Shown here piece by piece: positions 22,006-33,692 of a DNA stretch of 64,000 nucleotides. Origin of the DNA: Rhabditoides inermis (Eukaryota; Nematoda; Chromadorea; Rhabditida; Rhabditidae); the NCBI GenBank assembly GCA_963966185.1, contig CAWZYM010000205.1, forward strand, positions 946,001-1,010,000, in the 5' to 3' direction. A program made the translations under genes and the position numbers. The first letter of the stretch is position 1; every line of letters begins with the position of its first letter. The notes beneath the pieces were generated by a model. That model did no database searches. It was not told where the DNA came from and saw nothing but the letters and a program-made list of their open reading frames with translations.

Positions 22006-22662
22006 ATGATTGAGTATATCCTCCGAAACAGCTTTGCTGTCTATGTAGACAATGTATATCAACAGATATCCGGCATTCCGCAAGGAAATAATGCTTCTCC
22101 TCTCATTGCTGATTTGACACTCTCACACATGGAATACACATTCATGAAACAAAATCCCAATTTCAAACATTACCAGGTAAGAGGATACAGATACATGGAT
22201 GATTTACTGATAATATATAGACACAATAACCATGACGTTATCTCACAAATTCAGTCTATTTACCACAATTCACTAACACTTGAACAAACAAGCGCCACTG
22301 ATAAACAAACAGTCTTCCTTGATCTCGAAATAACCATTAAAAATCAAATATTTACTTCACTTTATAATAAGACAGATGAATACTCGTTCGAAATAGTCCG
22401 CTATCCAAAATACAATACAAACATGAAGCGCAGCATATCGTGGAACTGTTTGAATGGAGAAGTACTGAGAATATACAGGTGTTGTACTGAGACGAAGACT
22501 TTTATGTCTAGAATCAAAGAACTACGAGATAAATTTATAAGAAACGGTTTTCCCAGTCAAGAAATAAACATGAAAATTGCATACGCAGTTATGCAGAATA
22601 AATCTCTCACTATAAAATATAATCTTGAAAAAATGGAGTCCTTCTTGAAACTTTTTAATTGA
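22006..22662 (+). pseudogene. 5'-truncated Naiad reverse transcriptase, copy B
   Basis: Open frame from the RT palm (IPQGNNASPL, YMDD) to the normal C terminus ESFLKLFN. It begins in a junction where CACTAACAGAACCTACAC is repeated twice (about 21946-21990). The N-terminal half of RT and the endonuclease are absent. Confidence 0.9.
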
Positions 22663-23582
22663 GAAGTGATTCACGCCCGCACCGGAACTAATGATCTTTG
22701 AACTGCACACTCAGTGCGAGTGACCTATAGCGTTTTACACCCGAAACGGCTTCTATCTTTCTCTGTCTTGCATCTTTTGCTTTGTTATCGCAAATATCGT
22801 GTTGCGTTTACTATTTATGGTGTGATAACGCTGTGTATGTGTATACTTACGGTGCCGAACACTTGTAATAGGTCTAATATACACCACATTCTCGATCCTT
22901 TGATTATAAACCAAGTGATTCACGCCCGCACCGGAACTAATGATCTTTGAACTGCACACTCAGTGCGAGTGACCTCAAGGAGACCTACAGCAGACTACGC
23001 TGTAGCCACGCCACACCCACCCCACTGCCTCGCGCAGTCACTCACAAACAATTTCTCAAGCGTCTCCACACTGTTTTGTGCTCATTACTTGTAACTTGCT
23101 TATGATAGTTATTTCGCATCTTTCTCTGTCTTGCATCTTTTGCTTTGTTATCGCAAATATCGTGTTGCGTTTACTATTTATTGTTTGTACCGGCAAGATT
23201 CGGTGACTGTGTAGTCTGTGACTCACTCCCATTTCTGACCCGGGGGAGTATCGATCGCAAGATCAATATCTCCGTTCGCAATTATTATCCATTATTCACT
23301 AACACGTATCTCCTTTCTTTCCTTTTTTTTTTTACATATCCAACCAATTATTCTCGTTATAACACTTGCTATTATGAGCTTGTTTCTTTTCCTTATGAGG
23401 CTTGCCTCACCCACCACGCTACTCCTAGCGGGCAGCGATCGAGGCTTGCCTCACCCACCACGCTACCCCTAGCGGGCAGCGATCGAGGTTCGCCTCACCC
23501 ACCATGCTGCCAAACGGCGGCAACTTACTTACTGTGTTCCTTTGGAATACACCCAGAAGTTTATTCTTCTGACTTCACTCAT

Positions 23583-23660
23583 TAGAGACATTGTCTCTAA
23601 TACATTCAATGTATCTTATCAGGGACTCAGTCCTGATCACTCTTACTACATTTTACGGTT
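23583..23660. repeat. Cluster of perfect inverted repeats at the 5' start of Naiad copy C
   Basis: ATTAGAGACATTGTCTCTAAT (10-bp arms), ACATTCAATGT (5-bp arms) and ATCAGGGACTCAGTCCTGAT follow each other within 70 bp. The same set is present before copy D (about 29660-29740). They could form successive hairpins in the element RNA. Confidence 0.8.
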
Positions 23661-24190
23661 ATCCATACAAGATTACCAATCATTATTGACTACCTTCCTT
23701 CTGACATAACAACTTTTCAAAACACAACTTTTTCCTTCCCAATTCAAAACTTCTATAATAAAAGAACAGTCACAATGGATTCAACTAACGCTACAATAAC
23801 AAACTCGCCTTTCATCCGCGCTGATCAACAATTTTCACCAACACTGGCCAAATAAAATTTACATTGATTGAGCTTGCAAACTATCAAAGACATCTATTAT
23901 TGAGTAAAATACCACGAGGATTCAACCTCGGAATTTAAAAAATCGCCTTCATCATGATGAGGATTAATGATCAGGACGGTACCTTACCGCACAGTGGTGT
24001 GTCCTGGCGCCTACCGTGATGAGGGGACAGGGATACCCAGTCCGACCAATACTTATTATTCATCACTTCACCAACAAACATACTCTGTCACCACAGTGCA
24101 CCCACTTACTTCCGGCTCGGTGGCCACTAAACACCGAACACCCCAACCACACAATTCGCTTACTTTCAAAATAACAATATCAAATGCCGG

Positions 24191-26083
24191 AGGGAAGGAA
24201 AGTCAAAAATGGCCATTATACCCACCTCAACCACAGCTAATGGAATACGCTGTACTATAAAACAGTGCGTTATCTGTCCCAAACTAAAATTCGCAAACAC
24301 AACAAAAAGCAGTCAAACGGGATTTACGCATCCTACTATGAAATACGGTGATGCTAATTGTTCTTCAACGTGCCTAATCTATCTTATTACATACATGCAA
24401 CAAATGTAAAATCCAGTATGTTGGCGAAACTAGCACAACACTGAAACAAAGGATGTCAAAACACAGAAATTCCTTCAAAAACGATTAATACAATACTTAC
24501 ATAAGTAATCACTTCCAAGCAAACGACCACAACCCAGAAGACTTCACGATAAAAATTCTTGACAATCATGAAGAAAATAGTAACACTCAAATTAGACTTT
24601 CGAAAGAACTATATTGGATTAAAACATTAATACCCATTTGGTCTAAATGATCAAATAAAATCTTTTGGAAATATTTCAAACAATTTAACTCTTGGAAAGA
24701 TTAAAAATCATCCATTTTACAGTCAAAATATTCAATTCGAAACAAAGAAAAGAAGAGGTAAAAAGAGAAGATCACTTAAAAAGGGTAAAAACACAAAATC
24801 TATACAAGAATTGCTTACAAATATAGAATCACTTGAAAGAACAGATCTCTACAAATATTACAGATGCTTATCCAAACATTCAGTAGAAACGCTAACAAAC
24901 TACATGATCAATAATCTAGACTTCAATCTACTATCACCATACGTCAAAAGAAAAATATTTGCAATGGTTTGCAATTTTCTCACAAATTACAAAAAAGAAA
25001 GTACTATACATAAGCCCGACAACTATCACTACGTTAAAATAAGATACTATGGCCAATTTATGGAAAATATTAATCTATCAAAAATTATTAATAAATGCAT
25101 TAAAGAAACTGATACGCTAGTTGGAAGTAAAATACAACAAGTAAGAATAACATACGAGAACGAACTCTCTATATTCAATAAAATAGCAAATTACAACTCA
25201 TTTTTGAAAGAATTGAACAACGATATGATTTCTAACATCATTGAAAGTGAATGTGAATGTAAAACAACTTATAAAAACTTCATTAATTCTCATCACAATC
25301 ATGTAGTAACCGGAAATCTAAACATAATCGAAAATCCAAAATTACGAAACCTTATGGAACAAGGAACAAAATTCAGAGAACAAAAAAGGTACACAATAAA
25401 AGATATCCAAAGTGAGGTTGAAACTACACTAAACCAATTCTGCAAACTTATTGCTAACAAATATCAACTCCATAAAAACATTGAAAATCTTGTCACAAAT
25501 TCGATATTCTCACAATTTAAAATAAATCTGAGAAAACAATACATTCCATATTCTAATGAAAATGATTGGCATTCTTTGCATAAAGAACTGAAAGAACTTC
25601 AAAAACACTTCATCATCACATGCATTGACAAAGCCGCAGGTAATTTTGCACTTACTTGCAAAAAACTTTACGTAATAACCATGAACAAAGAATTAGGTTA
25701 TGATCATGTAACGAGAAAAAGTATTGCTTCTAACCCCACATATAAAATTTATGACCGTGAAACATATTCATCTATTGTTAAAAGACATGAAATTACCACA
25801 AAAAGTCTCAACCTCGAAACCAAAAGTAAGGACCTTGCGTTACCTAAAATTTATGCCATTCCAAAAATGCACAAAACTCCAATAAAATTCAGATTCATCA
25901 CAGGCGCTTATAACAGCAGTATCAAAGCTATTTCTATAGATACGCAAAGAATCCTAAAACACATGAAAAGTCATTTCAAAAACTATTCTGAAACTATTAG
26001 ACAACGAAATGGACAAAAGTCATCCCCGTACTGGTCGGTGGATAACAGCATTGAAGTCGTCGATGACCTTAGGGGTATCGATA
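24191..26083 (+). pseudogene. Broken Naiad copy C: GIY-YIG endonuclease, CxC linker and RT fingers
   Basis: The endonuclease part (24209 onward, CVICPKLKFANT, then CLIYLIT) is frameshifted near 24392 by a 4-bp insertion relative to copy D, and 8 bp are missing near 24632. It has the same in-frame TAA (24486-24488) as copy D. From 24811 the frame is open through the linker, with the CEC of ESECECK at about 25252-25260, and the RT fingers, up to about 26083. There the element is cut by foreign DNA. The last native residues are LRGIDN. Confidence 0.88.
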
Positions 26084-27840
26084 ATGTCGCGTGTGAGTGC
26101 GCGAGAGCATTAGGGAGTGATGTAACAATCACCCCAGCAGAGCAGAGAGAGAGAGAGCACAGAGAAAGGAGAGAACCGCCACACCCCCAAGGATCCCCAG
26201 TAACCTTGGATGTTCTGATCTTATATTGTCTTAGCGTTTAAATAAATGTTATTCACAGTCCTTGTTTAGTCTATTGCACACACAGAGAGTGAACTCCCAC
26301 AAACCAGACCCCAAATATAACATGGAGGATCCCGGTTCTCTCTAGTGCAATGGATTAACTGACAATGAAACATTTTTCTAGCATTTCTCTTCTTTTCTCT
26401 ATCTTGTCTCTCTTCTTTTCTTCGAACGACGTGTGAAAATGAGTGCCGTGTTTACTGTAAATAGTGTACAATTACTGTTTTGTGGCCGCACAGAGAGTGG
26501 GCTAAATCTATTTCGTGCTTCCCAGATTTTCCATCAACACCTCTGAATAACGTATCCGTGATTCCGTGATTCCGTGATTTCCGTGATTCCGTGATTCCGT
26601 GATTTCCGTGACTCCGTGAATTCCGTGACAACTTACCGTAAACTGTAATGCGTTTTCCATCCCTAATTCATATCGTTCCTCTCATATCCATCCAACACAC
26701 TTAGCCCTCTCTGTGCCACTGTCTCAAGGTCGACCAAAAAAAATTCCAAAAACAAAAACAAAAACTTTAGTCTATTCAATTCAATCAGCATCTGAGTGTG
26801 AGTCATGACATACGGTAACTGCAGTGCAATTCTAGCGTGCACGTGCAGTCGTAATCGTAATTAGCCATTTATCAAGCGCCTCCCAGCATTCAGATGTGTA
26901 GCAATTTCGCTGCCGATCCCCTGTCACACCACGAGATCGACAGACAAATAGCAATACACCTTCTGACACATCAATAATCCGCGAGAGCCATTCATCTGAG
27001 CCGACTTCGAGCCTCGCGCAGGGATTACAATAGGGTCATGACAAATGGGATCATTGGCGCCTGTCTGGCACTTTACAGCTACGCCAGCTCCGAGTCTTAC
27101 TGTTGCTTGCAGGGTGAGGCCACGCCCACTCTATTTGCATACCTCGACACGAGAAGCCGCACCTCATCCTTTTCATTTGTTGAGATCTTTTATTCATTCA
27201 AGCATTTTGCATTACTAGCGCTGATCAAAGACCATTTTAAGATTCTCTCTCAACTTTGGGCAATTCACAAAGCTACCCGCTTTGACTCACCAATCTTCCG
27301 AGCCGAGCTCAACATCGATCAACGACACCAGTGCGACGCCGCAGAACGCCCAAGCCATTGTCGAAAGCCGAAACATCAGCCGAGGTACGCAGTTTTACCC
27401 ATTTGTCTCTGATCTTTGGGTTCGGGTGTGACACCTAAGCTGTGTACGGTGATAGCCAGTGTGTGAGAGAGTGAGCCGCGAGAGAGAGTGTGTCTTTAAA
27501 GAACATAGCGTCCTTCCTTTTCTATCTCTTGTCTATCACTTGGAGTAGAATACGGTAGCTGCGCGCTGACATATATCTATATATCTCCATCGTACTATAT
27601 CCTTTGTTCCTCGGTTAAGCATTCTGATCCGCGACTTTCTGTCACACCGCGCGATAGTTGCATACCGTTGAATGAGCGGTAGTGATTCGGAATCCAGCGA
27701 CGACACCGTCACAGGAAACCAACACACACCGCAGCAGCCCACGCAAGCGCCGCAATCCAACTTACGCGACCAGCGTGCAGACCGCCGCGAGCAAGTGAGA
27801 AATCAGCAGCGTGAACAGCGCGAAGCACTTGAAGCTAGTG
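26084..27840 (+). mobile_element. 5' part of an LTR retrotransposon inside Naiad copy C
   Basis: Foreign DNA replaces about 110 bp of the Naiad RT. It starts TGTCGCGTGTGAG exactly at the junction. A candidate LTR runs to ATATAACA at 26322 (about 239 bp, with AATAAA near 26239). Next comes TGGAGGATCCCGG at 26323, a possible tRNA primer-binding site, then a leader of about 1.3 kb and the start of a gag-like open frame at 27672. No pol region and no second LTR are present, so most of the element was deleted. The leader contains a short CCGTGATT tandem repeat at about 26550-26630. The LTR and PBS calls rest on position and end sequences only. Confidence 0.6.
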
Positions 27841-28607
27841 GTAAAAACTATATCACCGTAACTTACAATAAAGTCTTTTATAGTAATCCTAAAGAAAATA
27901 ATTCATCCCGAAACACTAACAGAACCTACACAAAAGATGACGTCAAGTTTATGATTGAGTATATCCTCCGAAACAGCTTTGCTGTCTATGGAGACAATGT
28001 ATATCAACAGATATCCGGCATTCCGCAAGGAAATAATGCTTCTCCTCTCATTGCTGATTTGACACTCTCACACATGGAATACACATTCATGAAACAAAAT
28101 CCCAATTTCAAACATTACCAGGTAAGAGGATACAGATACATGGATGATTTACTGATAATATATAGACACAATAACCATGACGTTATCTCACAAATTCAGT
28201 CTATTTACCACAATTCACTAACACTTGAACAAACAAGCGCCACTGATAAACAAACAGTCTTCCTTGATCTCGAAATAACCATTAAAAATCAAATATTTAC
28301 TTCACTTTATAATAAGACAGATGAATACTCGTTCGAAATAGTCCGCTATCCAAAATACAATACAAACATGAAGCGCAGCATATCGTGGAACTGTTTGAAT
28401 GGAGAAGTACTGAGAATATACAGGTGTTGTACTGAGACGAAGACTTTTATGTCTAGAATCAAAGAACTACGAGATAAATTTATAAGAAACGGTTTTCCCA
28501 GTCAAGAAATAAACATGAAAATTGCATACGCAGTTATGCAGAATAAATCTCTCACTATAAAATATAATCTTGAAAAAATGGAGTCCTTCTTGAAACTTTT
28601 TAATTGA
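27672..28607 (+). CDS. Chimeric open frame: gag-like N terminus fused in frame to Naiad RT palm
   Basis: Reads 311 codons without interruption. Residues 1-56 (MSGSDSESSDDTVTGNQ..., Gln/Arg-rich) come from the LTR element. From SGKNYITVTYNK on, the sequence is Naiad RT including IPQGNNASPL and YMDD, and ends ESFLKLFN. The join at 27840 keeps frame. RT fingers and endonuclease are missing, so activity as a polymerase is unlikely. Whether it is transcribed is unknown; the LTR upstream could supply a promoter. Confidence 0.6.
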   Translation: MSGSDSESSDDTVTGNQHTPQQPTQAPQSNLRDQRADRREQVRNQQREQREALEASGKNYITVTYNKVFYSNPKENNSSRNTNRTYTKDDVKFMIEYILRNSFAVYGDNVYQQISGIPQGNNASPLIADLTLSHMEYTFMKQNPNFKHYQVRGYRYMDDLLIIYRHNNHDVISQIQSIYHNSLTLEQTSATDKQTVFLDLEITIKNQIFTSLYNKTDEYSFEIVRYPKYNTNMKRSISWNCLNGEVLRIYRCCTETKTFMSRIKELRDKFIRNGFPSQEINMKIAYAVMQNKSLTIKYNLEKMESFLKLFN

Positions 28608-30289
28608 GAAGTGATTCACGCCCGCACCGGAACTAATGATCTTTGAACTGCACACTCAGTGCGAGTGACCTATAGCGTTTTACACCCGAAACGGCTTCTA
28701 TCTTTCTCTGTCTTGCATCTTTTGCTTTGTTATCGCAAATATCGTGTTGCGTTTTCTATTTATGGTGTGATAACGCTGTGTATGTGTATACTTACGGTGC
28801 CGAACACTTGTAATAGGTCTAATATACACCACATTCTCGATCCTTTGATTATAAACCAAGTGATTCACGCCCGCACCGGAACTAATGATCTTTGAACTGC
28901 ACACTCAGTGCGAGTGACCTCAAGGAGACCTACAGCAGACTACGCTGTAGCCACGCCACACCCACCCCACTGCCGCGCGCAGTCACTCACAAACAATTTC
29001 TCAAGCGTCTCCACACTGTTTTGTGCTCATTACTTGTAACTTGCTTATGATAGTTATTTCGCGTTTTCTTTCCTTTCTTTTTTTATATACCATATACAAT
29101 ACTATCCATTCAAACATTATACGTCTCTCTATCGTTACTGACGAGGGTGGGAGGGACAAAGTTTTGCCGTATAGCGTTTTACACCCGAAACGGCTTCTAT
29201 CTTTCTCTGTCTTGCATCTTTTGCTTTGTTATCGCAAATATCGTGTTGCGTTTACTATTTATTGTTTGTACCGGCAAGATTCGGTGACTGTGTAGTCTGT
29301 GACTCACTCCCATTTCTGACCCGGGGGAGTATCGATCGCAAGATCAATATCTCCGTTCGCAATTATTATCCATTATTCACTAACACGTATCTCCTTTCTT
29401 TCCTTTTTTTTTTTACATATCCAACCAATTATTCTCGTTATAACACTTGCTATTATGAGCTTGTTTCTTTTCCTTATGAGGCTTGCCTCACCCACCACGC
29501 TACCCCTAGCGGGCAGCGATCGAGGCTTGCCTCACCCACCACGCTACCCCTAGCGGGCAGCGATCGAGGTTCGCCTCACCCACCATGCTGCCAAACGGCG
29601 GCAACTTACTTACTGTGTTCCTTTGGAATACACCCAGAAGTTTATTCTTCTGACTTCACTCATTAGAGACATTGTCTCTAATACATTCAATGTATCTTAT
29701 CAGGGACTCAGTCCTGATCACTCTTACTACATTTTACGGTTATCCATACAAGATTACCAATCATTATTGACTACCTTCCTTCTGACATAACAACTTTTCA
29801 AAACACAACTTTTTCCTTCCCAATTCAAAACTTCTATAATAAAAGAACAGTCACAATGTATTCAACTAACGCTACAATAACAAACTCGCCTTTCATCCGC
29901 GCTGATCAACAATTTTCACCAACACTGGCCAAATAAAATTTACATTGATTGAGCTTGCAAACTATCAAAGACATCTATTATTGAGTAAAATACCACGAGG
30001 ATTCAACCTCGGAATTTAAAAAATCGCCTTCATCATGATGAGGATTAATGATCAGGACGGTACCTTACCGCACAGTGGTGTGTCCTGGCGCCTACCGTGA
30101 TGAGGGGACAGGGATACCCAGTCCGACCAATACTTATTATTCATCACTTCACCAACAAACATACTCTGTCACCACAGTGCACCCACTTACTTCCGGCTCG
30201 GTGGCCACTAAACACCGAACACCCCAACCACACAATTCGCTTACTATCAAAATAACAATATCAAATGCCGGAGGGAAGGAAAGTCAAAA

Positions 30290-30565
30290 ATGGCCATTAT
30301 ACCCACCTCAACCACAGCTAATGGAATACGCTGTACTATAAAACAGTGCGTTATCTGTCCCAAACTAAAATTCGCAAACACAACAAAAAGCAGTCAAACG
30401 GGATTTACGCATCCTACTATGAAATACGGTGATGCTAATTGTTCTTCAACGTGCCTAATCTATCTTATTACATGCAACAAATGTAAAATCCAGTATGTTG
30501 GCGAAACTAGCACAACACTGAAACAAAGGATGTCAAAACACAGAAATTCCTTCAAAAACGATTAA
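30290..30565 (+). CDS. Naiad GIY-YIG endonuclease domain, copy D
   Basis: Encodes the homing-type nuclease that nicks target DNA. Visible: a Cys-rich lead-in (RCTIKQCVICPKLKF), CLIYLITCNKCKIQYVGE matching the GIY and YIG elements, and LKQRMSKHRNSF with the conserved Arg. The Cys/His pattern fits the CCHH feature of Penelope-type nucleases. The frame stops at TAA 30563-30565 in the middle of the domain. The same frame then continues YNTYISNHF... to the reverse transcriptase. The domain lies upstream of RT, the Naiad order. Confidence 0.85.
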   Translation: MAIIPTSTTANGIRCTIKQCVICPKLKFANTTKSSQTGFTHPTMKYGDANCSSTCLIYLITCNKCKIQYVGETSTTLKQRMSKHRNSFKND

Positions 30566-30895
30566 TACAATACTTACATAAGTAATCACTTCCAAGCAAA
30601 CGACCACAACCCAGAAGACTTCACGATAGAAATTCTTGACAATCATGAAGAAAATAGTAACACTCAAATTAGACTTTCGAAAGAACTATATTGGATTAAA
30701 ACATTAATATCAGCATACCCATTTGGTCTAAATGATCAAATAAAATCTTTTGGAAATATTTCAAACAATTTAACTCTTGGAAAGATTAAAAATCATCCAT
30801 TTTACAGTCAAAATATTCAATTCGAAACAAAGAAAAGAAGAGGTAAAAAGAGAAGATCACTTAAAAAGGGTAAAAACACAAAATCTATACAAGAA

Positions 30896-33052
30896 TTGCT
30901 TACAAATATAGAATCACTTGAAAGAACAGATCTCTACAAATATTACAGATGCTTATCCAAACATTCAGTAGAAACGCTAACAAACTACATGATCAATAAT
31001 CTAGACTTCAATCTACTATCACCATACGTCAAAAGAAAAATATTTGCAATGGTTTGCAATTTTCTGACAAATTACAAAAAAGAAAGTACTATACATAAGC
31101 CCGACAACTATCACTACGTTAAAATAAGATACTATGGCCAATTTATGGAAAATATTAATCTATCAAAAATTATTAATAAATGCATTAAAGAAACTAATAC
31201 GCTAGTTGGAAGTAAAATACAACAAGTAAGAATAACATACGAGAACGAACTCTCTATATTCAATAAAATAGCAAATTACAACTCATTTTTGAAAGAATTG
31301 AACAACGATATGATTTCTAACATCATTGAAAGTGAATGTGAATGTAAAACAACTTATAAAAACTTCATTAATACTCATCACAATCATGTAGTAACCGGAA
31401 ATCTAAACATAATCGAAAATCCAAAATTACGAAACCTTATGGAACAAGGAACAAAATTCAGAGAACAAAAAAGGTACACAATAAAAGATATCCAAAGTGA
31501 GGTTGAAACTACACTAAACCAATTCTGCAAACTTATTGCTAACAAATATCAACTCCATAAAAACATTGAAAATCTTGTCACAAATTCGATATTCTCACAA
31601 TTTAAAATAAATCTGAGAAAACAATACATTCCATATTCTAATGAAAATAATTGGCATTCTTTGCATAAAGAACTGAAAGAACTTCAAAAACACTTCATCA
31701 TCACATGCATTGACAAAGCCGCAGGTAATTTTGCACTTACTTGCAAAAAACTTTACGTAATAACCATGAACAAAGAATTAGGTTATGATCATGTAACGAG
31801 AAAAAGTATTGCTTCTAACCCCACATATAAAATTTATGACCGTGAAACATATTCATCTATTGTTAAAAGACATGAAATTACCACAAAAAGTCTCAACCTC
31901 GAAACCAAAAGTAAGGACCTTGCGTTACCTAAAATTTATGCCATTCCAAAAATGCACAAAACTCCAATAAAATTCAGATTCATCACAGGCGCTTATAACA
32001 GCAGTATCAAAGCTATTTATATAGATACGCAAAGAATCCTAAAACACATGAAAAGTCATTTCAAAAACTATTCTGAAACTATTAGACAACGAAATGGACA
32101 AAAGTCATCCCCGTACTGGTCGGTGGATAACAGCATTGAAGTCGTCGATGACCTTAGGGGTATCGATAACATTTCAAACAAATTGGTCTATTGTGCAGAT
32201 TTCAGCAGTTTGTTTACAAATCTTCCACATGACGTTGTTAAGAAACACATGTTCGAACTGATAGAATTATGTTTTAAAAACAGTGGTAAAAACTATATCA
32301 CCGTAACTTACAACAAAGTCTTTTATAGTAATCCTAAAGAAAATAATTCATCCCGAAACACTAACAGAACCTACACAAAAGATGACGTCAAGTTTATGAT
32401 TGAGTATATCCTCCGAAACAGCTTTGCTGTCTATGGAGACAATGTATATCAACAGATATCCGGCATTCCGCAAGGAAATAATGCTTCTCCTCTCATTGCT
32501 GATTTGACACTCTCACACATGGAATACACATTCATGAAACAAAATCCCAATTTCAAACATTACCAGGTAAGAGGATACAGATACATGGATGATCTACTGA
32601 TAATATATAGACACAATAACCATGACGTTATCTCAGAAATTCAGTCTATTTACCACAATTCACTAACACTTGAACAAACAAGCGCCACTGATAAACAAAC
32701 AGTCTTCCTTGATCTCGAAATAACCATTAAAAATCAAATATTTACTTCACTTTATAATAAGACAGATGAATACTCGTTCGAAATAGTCCGCTATCCAAAA
32801 TACAATACAAACATGAAGCGCAGCATATCGTGGAACTGTTTGAATGGAGAAGTACTGAGAATATACAGGTGTTGTACTGAGACGAAGACTTTTATGTCTA
32901 GAATCAAAGAACTACGAGATAAATTTATAAGAAACGGTTTTCCCAGTCAAGAAATAAACATGAAAATTGCATACGCAGTTATGCAGAATAAATCTCTCAC
33001 TATAAAATATAATCTTGAAAAAATGGAGTCCTTCTTGAAACTTTTTAATTGA
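30896..33052 (+). CDS. Naiad reverse transcriptase with CxC linker, copy D (intact frame)
   Basis: 718 codons. The frame is open from just after the TAA at 30565, so the product may start upstream of the ATG at 30896. Features in order: basic linker (KKRRGKKRRSLKK just before 30896), the CxC motif in ESECECK (cysteine codons at 31337 and 31343), RT fingers (ALPKIYAIPKMHKTP, KFRFIT), the first catalytic Asp region (YCADFSSLFTNLPH), SGIPQGNNASPL, the catalytic YMDD (32582-32593) and the C-terminal thumb. It ends with TGA at 33050. It synthesises cDNA at nicked target sites. Penelope-type RTs are the closest relatives of telomerase RT (family knowledge). Confidence 0.92.
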   Translation: MLTNIESLERTDLYKYYRCLSKHSVETLTNYMINNLDFNLLSPYVKRKIFAMVCNFLTNYKKESTIHKPDNYHYVKIRYYGQFMENINLSKIINKCIKETNTLVGSKIQQVRITYENELSIFNKIANYNSFLKELNNDMISNIIESECECKTTYKNFINTHHNHVVTGNLNIIENPKLRNLMEQGTKFREQKRYTIKDIQSEVETTLNQFCKLIANKYQLHKNIENLVTNSIFSQFKINLRKQYIPYSNENNWHSLHKELKELQKHFIITCIDKAAGNFALTCKKLYVITMNKELGYDHVTRKSIASNPTYKIYDRETYSSIVKRHEITTKSLNLETKSKDLALPKIYAIPKMHKTPIKFRFITGAYNSSIKAIYIDTQRILKHMKSHFKNYSETIRQRNGQKSSPYWSVDNSIEVVDDLRGIDNISNKLVYCADFSSLFTNLPHDVVKKHMFELIELCFKNSGKNYITVTYNKVFYSNPKENNSSRNTNRTYTKDDVKFMIEYILRNSFAVYGDNVYQQISGIPQGNNASPLIADLTLSHMEYTFMKQNPNFKHYQVRGYRYMDDLLIIYRHNNHDVISEIQSIYHNSLTLEQTSATDKQTVFLDLEITIKNQIFTSLYNKTDEYSFEIVRYPKYNTNMKRSISWNCLNGEVLRIYRCCTETKTFMSRIKELRDKFIRNGFPSQEINMKIAYAVMQNKSLTIKYNLEKMESFLKLFN

Positions 33053-33692
33053 GAAGTGATTCACGCCCGCACCGGAACTATTGATCTTTGAACTGCACAC
33101 TCATCAGTGCGAATGACCTCAAGGAGACCTACAGCAGACTACGCTGTAGCCACGCCACACCCACCCCACTGCCTCGCGCAGTCACTCACAAACAATTTCT
33201 CAAGCGTCTCCACACTGTTTTGTGCTCATTACTTGTAACTTGCTTATGATAGTTATTTCGCGTTTTCTTTCCTTTCTTTTTTATATACCATATACAATAC
33301 TATCCATTCAAACATTATACGTCTCTCTATCGTTACTGACGAGGGTGGGAGGGACAAAGTTTTGCCGTATAGCGTTTTACACCCGAAACGGCTTCTATCT
33401 TTCTCTGTCTTGCATCTTTTGCTTTGTTATCGCAAATATCGTGTTGCGTTTACTATTTATGGTGTGATAACGCTGTGTATGTGTATACTTACGGTGCCGA
33501 ACACTTGTAATAGGTCTAATATACACCACATTCTCGATCCTTTGATTATAAACCACAAGTTTGGCACCTTATTTATATTCTTGCAACGCACGGATTACAT
33601 CTAGCATCGCGGCAAGTCCGGAAAGAGCAAAATGAGATGTGTCGAAAGGAAGCTAATCGTAGTTTCGTACCATCGAATACCATCGTTTCGTA
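33053..33692 (+). other. 3' region of Naiad copy D and junction to the satellite
   Basis: The element 3' region (GTGATTCACGCCCGCACCGG..., present after every copy) runs to about 33560 (GATTATAAACCACAAG). Positions 33560-33692 are unique sequence with no visible gene, leading into the 134-bp satellite. Confidence 0.7.

Larger units (their letters stand above)
20445..33560 (+). mobile_element. Tandem cluster of four Naiad-type Penelope-like elements
   Basis: Four head-to-tail copies, two of them 5'-truncated. A: 20445-21941, 5'-truncated. B: about 21942-23590, 5'-truncated. C: about 23590-29690, nearly full length but interrupted. D: about 29690-33560, the best copy. The shared segments between copies act as pseudo-LTRs: each contains the 3' region after the RT stop, a 48-bp repeat (GAGGCTTGCCTCACCCACC...) in 2.5 copies, and several perfect inverted repeats. 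Domain order is GIY-YIG endonuclease, CxC linker, reverse transcriptase. This is the order described for the Naiad clade (Craig et al. 2021) and the reverse of classical Penelope. Copies are so alike, including private variants, that local duplication is more likely than independent insertion. Confidence 0.9.

Noticed and set aside
24010..24055. Hammerhead-like GTGATGAGGGGAC...GTCCGAC in the Naiad 5' region
   Set aside because: The core differs at invariant positions (GTGATGA for CTGATGA, GACC for GAAA), so it would not cleave.
26084..26322. A complete LTR retrotransposon
   Set aside because: Only one LTR-like end, a leader and a gag-like start are present. No pol and no second LTR lie before Naiad sequence resumes at 27841.
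30563..30565. Selenocysteine recoding in this Naiad
   Set aside because: The in-frame stop is TAA, not TGA, so selenocysteine insertion cannot explain it.
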